A stretch of 64,000 bases of DNA from Eutreptiella sp. 'Long Island Sound 2002'. Taxonomy: Eukaryota; Euglenozoa; Euglenophyceae; Eutreptiales; Eutreptiaceae. Under the pieces are notes generated by a model. It had not been told where the DNA came from, did not search any database, and was given only the letters and a program-made list of their open reading frames with translations. Both the position numbers and the translations under genes were made by a program. Below are positions 55,975 through 64,000 of this stretch, in pieces; positions within the stretch are counted from its first letter, which is position 1, and every line of letters begins with the position of its first letter. Location of the stretch: NCBI GenBank assembly GCA_964036045.1, contig OZ038382.1, forward strand, positions 77,537,918 through 77,601,917, in the 5' to 3' direction.

Positions 55975-58747
55975 TGTAAAAGTAGTCCTGAAACAAGAAA
56001 ATTCTCGCAGCACGTCGCAACTCACACGGTTCGCACACACTGTGGTCACTCAGCAGGGTGGTATGCCTACTCATCATACCGAGTTTCTGTTTGTCGAGTC
56101 GTTTGTGAGTCCGCACGCAAGTCTTGAGAGAAGGGACCAGCTTCGGGAACCAAGAACAACTCTCAAAATGGTCAATAACCTGCAAACACTCCGCTGTGCA
56201 GTTTTCGTCCTGTCATCTGAGAGAGGTTAGGTGACAGCCAGCAAGGCAGTTGTCACGAGCCCTCAGCTGGCTTCTTCACAAACGAAGGACGTAGACGAAA
56301 CCTGAAACACAGTAGTCCTCCGAAATTTCTTCTTTTCCAGAGCACTTGCTCGCGGCAGCAACCGTGCAACCACTGACGTTGCGTGCCGCCGGCTGGTGTT
56401 TCTTCGTGCCGTTCTGCTTTGTGCATATGGCAACCCAAGACGCCCTTTCTCCCACGCTGTCTTTTTTCATGCGGGTGCAGCTCCGCGCACGCGCCCAGCC
56501 ACTTCACCATTTCCATGCTGCTGGCCGTGTTGCCTCGACGCACCAAGGTGAACCAGGCTCGGGTACCATTCTTCGGAAACCCCTTTTTAACCTTTTCAAG
56601 GCATCAAGAAGCTGCAAGCGTAAATCTCGTCGGACTTTGAAGCGAGCGAATAAGAAGGATTTCCGACATGAAACATTTCGAGATTGGCGAAAGGGCAGCT
56701 TGCGAACAGCCGGGTTTTTTGCGGCCCGATGGTGCCACGAAGGTCGGAGGTAGACGGCCAGTGAAGACTGAAAACGGAACGACAACGCCGCAGTACGGCA
56801 TATCGGCAGGGGGAAACTTCATTGGTTTGAGAAGCGCACCGGAATCAGACTGGTGATCAGAACAATGCGGAAAATGCGATTTGGGTGGTTGCAATCACGA
56901 GGACTGCAAACTTTAGCGACTTTAGCTCGCCGGAGTTCTGTTAAGATACCCGGATGTTTCTGCCCGCGGCACCATTTGGCCACCAATTCGAATTCGGCGA
57001 CAAGTTGGCACTGATCTATGGGCCTTGCTGAGGTAGATTGTAAGGTTGAAGTTGAAGCTTGTAACTTTTACCTGTTTCAAACACAGGGTTGGATGGTCGA
57101 CCTATTGCCTCCCTTCACAAGGCAGCGCTCCCCTTTGTTCCTTTGGTGATTCTCCGAGTGTTTGATTGGAACCCCTTGAATCTGAGATTCATGAGAGAGC
57201 CCCACTGACAAGGCAGGGGGCAGTAGGTTAGTTGGGCCGCAATAGTGCTTAGTGCGCGAAACGCCACTTTTCAGTGAAGAACACGGCGGTGTGGAAGCTT
57301 GGACGTGAACTTTACAATCCTAGTGGTTGTCTGTCAGCCGTTTGCATGCATTGCTCGGTTGTTGTTGTTTTCCTAGAAATTCAGTATTGTGTCTGGACTT
57401 GGGCGTGGAGTTGTAGGGTAGTTTGAGCCTGTATGCCTGTGTTTTACACAAAAAGTAATTACCTCAGCCAAGGTTAATACCAAACGAAAGCGACGGGCAT
57501 CGAGGTGAGTCGGCAAAGATGTAGTGATGTACGCTTCTCCGGAAAACACACCGCATGCTTGTACTCTGCGGCCATGTGACCAGTGTTGGTGTTTGCACAC
57601 TTGCTCCCCTTGGCCCTCTGATAACGACATGTGTTCCCCTGGTGTGCGCTCTCCAGATGTTTTGCGATGACCTCTTAGCTTTGGTATCCTTCTTTTGCTT
57701 GGGTCACTTCGTCGGAGGTTTGTGCATCTATGCTTGGGAGTGGGATGGTGTGAAAAGAAATGCAGAGGAATAGGTGTTCGTGAACGCGCTCAAGACCTCC
57801 AACGAGACTCGAAGACGTGGAAGGTGACCGAAGTGACACCATGGGGTCGCAGCCCTACAGATCCCTTGGGCACCGGCACGAAATAGGGAACGGAGACGAA
57901 GCATACAGAAAGAGCAACGAGCGAAAGTGAGTTGGTCATGGACGCAATGATTCGGTGGAATAACGGCGAAAAACACCGGGGAGCATTTATTTCGGGCCTC
58001 CGAGCTCCGTTATTTAAGGTTTAGACGGTGGACAATGCCACTAGGTGGTAGTTGGGAGAGAGAAGACGGCACTGGCAAGGGTAGCTGGGGTACAAGGGAG
58101 TGATGTAATACTCTCGTAATGGCTAATTCTTTTTCGACCCAAAGTGGATTTGAAGCATATGTATCACATCATGACGAGTTTTGGGGACATAGGAAAAAAG
58201 AGTACGAAGTTTGTGACCTTCCACCTCCGTCAATCCTTCGCTTCTACACAACAAAAATCGACCTTTTCAATTGCGTTGTAAGTTTCGAAGTACGAACCTT
58301 GTACAACCCCACCACGTGAGTTAAGAGCTTCGGATTCGGGACAGTTTTTGAACCCCCAACACTACGGTAACAAATCAAGCACCACAGCCTCAATCCCCGT
58401 TGCTCAAGGTCGGTCACAATTGAGCTACCGCAATGTGTGCGACACAATACTTTCTCGCAACTCGATTGAGGCAAATTGTCCACTACCTCAAGCAAAGTGA
58501 TCGCGAAACCTCCATCCTAAACCGCGGAGGTGGGGCGGCGCGGGCCGAAAATTCAAATACACAGTGGTTGGATTATCGATCAAGCATGAATAGCTTTTAA
58601 AGGAAGGAATGCTTGCTGGTGTCGGAAGTGAACAACCGATGGGTAAGCTAGGATACTAGCGATCGCGTAATTCCTCACTGACGAGTGGAGGGACGGGAGG
58701 TTGTGTGGCCTTAGAAGTTGGACGAGGACTTTCATGACTCTGTTCAG
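55975..58747. other. Upstream region of V-ATPase gene, no further gene recognised
   Basis: Several short open frames occur (56346-56753 plus with a basic segment, 57555-57773 plus with hydrophobic segments). None has a recognised domain. Exons of the gene ending at 59268 may lie here but cannot be assigned. Confidence 0.4.
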
Positions 58748-59268
58748 GTCTCAGCACCCTTCTATTCCAAGGGACGGGGAGTAGTAGTGCCTATAGCAAC
58801 CAATGGAACGGTTGGTACACGTTTGATGCTTACGTGACGACCGGCGATGGCAAGCGAGGCGCGTACAATGCACAACCCTTGAGTGCTATTCAATTCCAAG
58901 ATGCCTCGGGCAACTCCGCAGTGTACACCCTCAACCCGTCGTACTGTGGACAGACGTTGTTGTCGATTGTGCAGAGCTGCATGGGCACTGATCGGTCGAA
59001 CACCGGCACTTCCGTTTGGAACCAGGGACATTGTACAAAAGCTGGTTCAAGATTTAGCAGGAATGGGATACCTGCCGCAAAGCAATTGCGTATTGGGGTG
59101 GGAGATGGCCAATCCGATAGCCAAGATTGGGCGTTATTTATGCTCAAATGGGGAAATGCCGGTGGCGATTTCACGGGGAATGATATTTGGGCCATTGGTG
59201 GTGAAATGGCGACCAACAACGGATACACGGGGACGGTGTACATCTACGGGGAGCCAATAGGTTTGTGA
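58748..59268 (+). CDS. Terminal exon of an unrecognised gene
   Basis: The frame is open from a likely 3' splice site (CTCTGTTCAG ending at 58747; a second candidate ends at 58771) to TGA at 59266-59268, about 173 codons. It enters in phase 1 in either case. The protein is Gly/Asn/Ser/Trp-rich (NQWNGWYTFDAYVTTGDGK, NPSYCGQTLLS, DWALFMLKWGNAGGDF, GYTGTVYIYGEPIGL) with three Cys, which suggests a secreted or extracellular beta-type domain. I do not recognise the family. Upstream exons are not identified. Confidence 0.55.
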
Positions 59269-60059
59269 TCCCCTAACAGGAGTTCCTCGCCTCGCATGCG
59301 ATCACCATGTTAACAAGGGGTCCTTGCATGCACTCCAAACCGCCGTTTCCTCCTATGGGAGAGCTCATATTCATTTTTGTGAACAGACTTGTGTTTGCAC
59401 GCGCCGTGCCCTCCTTGATCCTCCAACAATGGTCTTGTGGCCACACCCTCTACTTTATTTGCGGTCAACATGTGCAAGAATTCCACTTTCTTCCGACCTA
59501 ACAACCCGGTGTAATGTTTTCGGTCCTTTTTGGCGCTCTCCGCTTCGAAACTCTTGGTTGGCACAACAAAAACGGAAGCGGATCGCGCCACACCCAACTC
59601 AGAATGTTCGCCTAGATTCTTGCCCCATCCAATTCATCAGGCCATCCCTTGCCTCCCCACCAGCCTCCCCTCTCCTACAACAAGATAAAATCATGTTCTT
59701 GTAGCAAAGGCATTCCTCATGCCAATGGGTATTCGTTGAATTTGTTGAAGTGACGCGCATCCTCCAGATCTCGAGTCCCTAGTTCACTAAACTCACGTTG
59801 CTTTTGGCATTATGTTTTTGAAGATATGAGATGTTTGCTTCACGTTTGTTGTTCAGTAGCACCAGTGATGATCTATGCATCTTTAGATTGCATCCCTAGC
59901 ACAGCTTCCGAAGTTTCAACCTGAAGTTCGCAAGAAAAGAGCGATTTCTATTCAACGATGTGTGAGAGTGGAGCAAAATGCACAACCCGTGGGGGTAACC
60001 GGGTAACGACGGAGGTTTGGTGTTATCTCCATCCATCACCCATTGTGCACCATCTTTAG
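59269..60059. other. Intergenic or intron, no gene seen
   Basis: The minus-strand frame 59896-60648 lies opposite the Cys-rich exon and is judged a shadow. Confidence 0.45.
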
Positions 60060-60230
60060 GGGGCTTATTGAACGCGGGCCTCGGTTGTTGGAGCGCTTGT
60101 GGATCCACGTCCGGGGCCTGTAGTTGGTGCGGCAATGGAAAATGTTGCCGGTATAATTGGAATGGTGGTGAGAATGGGTGTTTGGCGAGTGAAGGGGGTA
60201 TATCATCACATGTTTGTGTCGCTCTCCAAG
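60060..60230 (+). CDS. Exon encoding one Cys-rich extracellular module
   Basis: A 171-bp exon between CATCTTTAG and GTATGC, entered and left in phase 1. It encodes a module reading CWSACGSTSGACSWCGNGKC, then CRYNWNGGENGC and HVCVALQ. The pattern CWxxCG...CxWCGxGxCC...GC...HxCV recurs in secreted proteins of marine invertebrates and protists. The family name is uncertain. The phase matches the exon at 60926, so the module probably forms the N-terminal side of the mucin-like protein. The first exon and any signal peptide are not seen. Confidence 0.6.
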
Positions 60231-60925
60231 GTATGCGCCTGTCCCCCCTTCCCCGACAAGCACCAATCCCCATTCCATTAGGGGAGAACGATTCCCTTGT
60301 TTTGACAATTAACCACCCGGAGGCCACGGATTCAGGAGAGCAAATGAGAAGGGTTGAGCGTGGGCTTGACGAATTGCGTGTCGGGGAGTTTACGCGACTT
60401 GCCACGATAGGGCGGGTGCAAAGACAACCTTTGTAGCAGAGGTAGGGCTTGAAGGGTGTGTGGCTAAGCATGAAGGCGTCTAATGTGGGGTGATGGAGCT
60501 TTTTTTGGTCCTTTTCGGGTTTTGCGGAAGCACACACTCGGGTGGTGGGTTGGCAGTGGGAAGCAAGGCTAGGATCCGCGGAATCCATGGATAAATGAAG
60601 CTCCAAGGCTCTTTGGCGGGCAATAGTGTGCAGAACAAACGAAAGCAAGATTGCCGCGGCCGATTTCGAGCAACGGATTCATATTTGGAAGCCGCATTGA
60701 TTTATGCAATAAATGACGCACCAGCATCACCGCGCTCGTTTAACCACCGAACGCCGTCCATTGGTCATCAAGTCCCGTACGGATAACCAAAGCTTGTCTT
60801 GAGCCCTTTTCGTTGTTGTCGCAAAGAGCGCAATGCATAGCATCCTGGGTCATGACATGTGCTCGGCGCTGTAATGGGTGCTGCCATTCCTACGGGTTTT
60901 GGCGCCGTCTGTCGCCACGCCACAG
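60231..60925 (+). other. Predicted phase-1 intron (695 bp)
   Basis: The donor CAAG-GTATGC and the acceptor GCCACAG join the Cys-rich frame to the Ser/Thr/Pro frame with the codon phase preserved. The alternative is a start at ATG 60874 in the downstream frame. Confidence 0.5.
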
Positions 60926-63900
60926 GGGATGCGACGTGCACGTCAACACCCACGGCAACCCCACTCCCCACCCACTCTCTCACACCTTCGGATACCCCTA
61001 CCTCAAGCGAGACATCCACGCTTCTCCCGACAAATACTCCGACCCCCAGTGCCACTGGCACTGCGTCTTCGACACCGACGCTCACTCAGACCTGCCATGT
61101 CACCTTCTCCTGCACTTCCTCCCGAAGCACCACTGCGACTCCACTGCCCACCCGCACGCTCAGCCCCACGCCGACGTGGAGCACGAAGCCGACGTGCACT
61201 ATGTCTGCCTCTGCCACCCCCACTCCATCGCTGTCGCCCAGCCCAACGCTCACAGGGACTCGGACAGCCTCCCTGACACAGACAACCCCACCTTCAGTCA
61301 CTGCGACGGCCACCCCCAGTGCCAGCCTCAGCACGTCATCTACTGGCACTAGCACCGCAGTGCCCACGTCCACACCCTCCCCCACTGGCTCTTGCACCCG
61401 CACGGGCACTGGAACAGCAATCCCCACGTGCACCCCAACTGCGACCCTTTCCCCCAGCCTCACCCTCACACCCTGGTCCACCGCGACGTGTTCAGTCTCG
61501 TGTACCCCAAGCCCCACCCACACGCCATCCCCCACGCCCTCTCCCACGCCATCTCGCACTGTTACCCCGTCCCCAACCACGACTCTAACGGCGTCGGTGT
61601 CGTCTACGGCCCCGTTGACGCCCACCCCTTCCCCCACTGCCACTTCCACCAGCAGCGCTAGCACTAGCCCCACCCCGTCCAGCACCGGGACGCCCATGCC
61701 CACCCGCACGGCATCTGCTTCCCTGACTGCGACCAGCACCGTCCGAATCAGTGGCACCGTGTCTATTACGCCCTCCGAGTCCGCAACCCCGTCCCGCATG
61801 CACACCACTACGCCGTCTGCCACCTCCTCACCCACAAGTTCCCCGTCACCCAGCCGCAGCGGCACCGCGACGCACACCCTCACACCCACCCACACCCGCA
61901 CCTGCACCCGCACCGGCAGCCCCACGTGGACCCTGTCGCCAACCCCAACCGCGTCGCTGAGCCCCACCGCGGCCCCAACGGCAACGCGCAGCGGCACCGG
62001 CACCTCCACTGCAACCTCCACCGCCACGGCACTGCCCACCGTCACCACGTCCCGCAGTGCCTCGCCGACCCCAAGCACCACCCCAACGCCGAGCCACACA
62101 CCAACGCTAACGCCCAGCCTGAGTCTGACAGTCTCACCCACGCCAACACCCTCAACCTCCACCTCCGCCTATGGCAGCGCCAGCCCCACAACTACCCAAA
62201 CTCCAACGCAGTCGATGTCCTGCACGCCGAGTGCCACACCCTCACGGACAGTGACGTGCACACCGACCCCGAGCCACAGCCCCTCAGGCACGTGCAGAGC
62301 ATCAGCTACTGCCAGCGCTAGTAGTACCCCGTCCACCACCGTGTCGTCCACAGTGAGCTCGTCCTGGACTGCGACCCATTCCAGTAGCGCTACCGTGAGG
62401 CCCAGCATCTCTCTGACCCCCACCCCAAGTGCAACTCCAACACCCACGTCCACTCTGAACCCGTCCTCCTCGGGAACCCGCAGTTTGACCCCAAGTTCGA
62501 GTCCTAGCGCTTCCCCAAGCCCAACGCCCACGCTATCATTCACACTCACCCCGAGCCCAAGCCCCACCGCAACTCCAAGTTTAACATCAACCAGTGTCCA
62601 AACCCCTGTTCCAACTTTGACCCCCACCTCGAAATCCACCCTGACCCCGGCCTCGACCACCACAGTGACCCTGACGATGCTGCCCACTTCCACGCCGTCG
62701 TGCAGTCCCTCACGAACCGCAAGCTGTTCTGCCTCCCCCTCGCTCTCCGCCACGCGTAGCCCATCTGCAAGCCGCACTGCTGCTGGAACCCCCACCGGGA
62801 GCCCAACCGTGCTCCCGACCACCAGTGCTTCTCCCACATGTTCGCCGACTCTGAGCCCCAGCCACACGGCTACGGCCACGCCGTATGCCGTCCCCACGCC
62901 GACGTCCAGCATCACACAAACTGCAATGCCCTCCCACAGCCCAACGCCGACTCCTACAGCGACACCAAGTGAGACAGCACTTCCCACCGAGACTCCATCC
63001 CTGAGCCTGTCCTCAGCCGTGACGCAGAGTGACACTCCCACTCCGACCCCCTACCACACACGCACTGCATCGCCAACTGCATCCCGCACGCCAACACCCA
63101 CGGGCACGTGTTCGTCGTTGACCACTTTGACCCCATCTACCACCTGCACAAGAACATCCACTGCCACCGCCACCGCCACAACGTCACCCAGCCCGACGCT
63201 GTCGTGCAGCAAAACGCTGACTGCAAGCGCATCCTGGACCCCCAGCAATACCTGTACCCGTTCCCGCACCCCGCCGTGTTCCTGCACTGTGCACCAGACA
63301 CTGACGGTTACTGGAACAGGCAGCGCCACTGGAACATCCACACACGGTGCGTCACAAACTGGGAGTTGCACTGCATCGCCCACCCAGCATGCCACTCCAA
63401 CCACGACGCCAAGTCACAGCTGCACAGCCACGCATACCTCAGCGTGCACCTTGACTGCTGCAGCTACCGGCACGATGACTATGAGCGACACGGTTGGTTC
63501 CACCTGCACAGCATCGCTCACATGGACGGCGAGCCCGTCCGCCTCTCTGTCGCCATCTTTGACAGCCCCACACACGTCATCCCATACAGCCACAAGCACG
63601 CCAGGCCTCACGTGTACATGCACCCGCACTGTGACTATAAGCGGTACCGTCCAGGCAACAAGCACTGGCCCAGCCACTCCAACCTCAACACAGACCCCCA
63701 CACGCAGCAGACACCAAACACGGAGTGTCACGGCATCCCCTACCGGTACAGTCACCGCTGCCTCAACCCTCACATGGACCCTCACAATGAGTCAGACCCC
63801 AACTACATGCCTCACAGCCGTTGCCACAAAAACATACACTTCTTACCCAACACCAACACAGAGTATGACTGCAGCTTCCACGAGCACATGCATCGCGACC

Positions 63901-64000
63901 CAAAGCACAACACAAAGTTTCACACTTGGGCCGACCCCAACACAAAACCTCACAAGTAGCCTCACTTTCACACAAAGCCTCACAAAAGCCCTGACATATA
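60926..64000 (+). CDS. Ser/Thr/Pro-rich mucin-like stalk exon, continues past window
   Basis: One plus-strand frame (codons starting at 60931, 61321, 61621 and so on) is open without a stop for over 1000 codons to the right edge. It is almost wholly Thr, Ser and Pro with Ala, Leu and Val, and regularly spaced Cys (for example SPSPTPTLSFTLTPSPSPTA, TSACTLTAAATGTMTMSDT). Such sequence is typical of heavily O-glycosylated cell-surface or wall proteins. Toward the right end it turns Gln-rich (PTQNLTSSLTFTQSLT). Long open frames on the opposite strand rich in Val/Gly (61086-63041) are shadows of the same periodicity. The TGA at 60853 precedes an in-frame ATG at 60874 if there is no upstream exon. 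Confidence 0.75.

Noticed and set aside
55297-56127. A 276-codon plus-strand frame
   Set aside because: It lies antisense to the V-ATPase subunit c gene, which has clear family motifs.
59896-60648. A 250-codon minus-strand frame
   Set aside because: It overlaps the Cys-rich exon, whose plus-strand reading has a recognisable Cys pattern and matching splice phases.
61086-63041. Long Val/Gly-rich open frames on the minus strand
   Set aside because: They are the antisense of the Thr/Ser/Pro-rich frame, which is open for longer and has sensible composition.

Overview
The window is eukaryotic nuclear DNA. It has spliceosomal-type exon ends (GT-AG), a V-ATPase proteolipid gene, several LTR retrotransposons, tRNA-derived repeats and a ~191-bp satellite. 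Codon use is ordinary and no bacterial operon is present. The lineage cannot be fixed from the sequence. A repeat-rich protist, alga or early-branching marine eukaryote would fit.

From 1 to 44,450 the window is almost entirely nested retrotransposons. Element A1 (minus strand, 1-8258, running off the left edge) is a decayed Ty3/gypsy-like element inserted into an older LTR (8259-8700). Element D (10295-19295) has unusually long LTRs (2.7-2.8 kb), and its only recognisable coding remnant is an integrase with a chromodomain. Element A2 (21145-32521) is a nearly complete sister of A1 with a 5-bp target duplication. Element B1 (33119-44448) is a divergent relative whose 5' part (33434-38180) is exactly inverted. 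B1 sits inside a host repeat whose uninterrupted paralogue lies at 9150-9623.

A1, A2 and B1 share an uncommon layout. Their LTRs begin AG and end CT. Gag and Pol lie in one frame separated by a single stop codon (UGA-CGG in A, UAG-CAA in B), which suggests stop-codon readthrough. The RT box is HIDD instead of YxDD. An extra domain lies between protease and RT, and a chromodomain ends Pol. A conserved untranslated 3' region carries hairpins whose stems vary by compensating changes. The A-family LTRs also carry a tRNA-like segment.

From 44,670 to 54,000 lie a decayed pogo-like transposase and three copies of a non-autonomous element. The three copies share ends that form matching inverted arms. 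Two carry the ~191-bp satellite and one carries a pair of tRNA-like modules. From 54,000 to the end is host gene space: a V-ATPase subunit c gene (minus strand), the last exon of an unrecognised gene, and a gene joining a small Cys-rich module exon to a Ser/Thr/Pro-rich mucin-like exon of more than 1000 codons that runs off the right edge.
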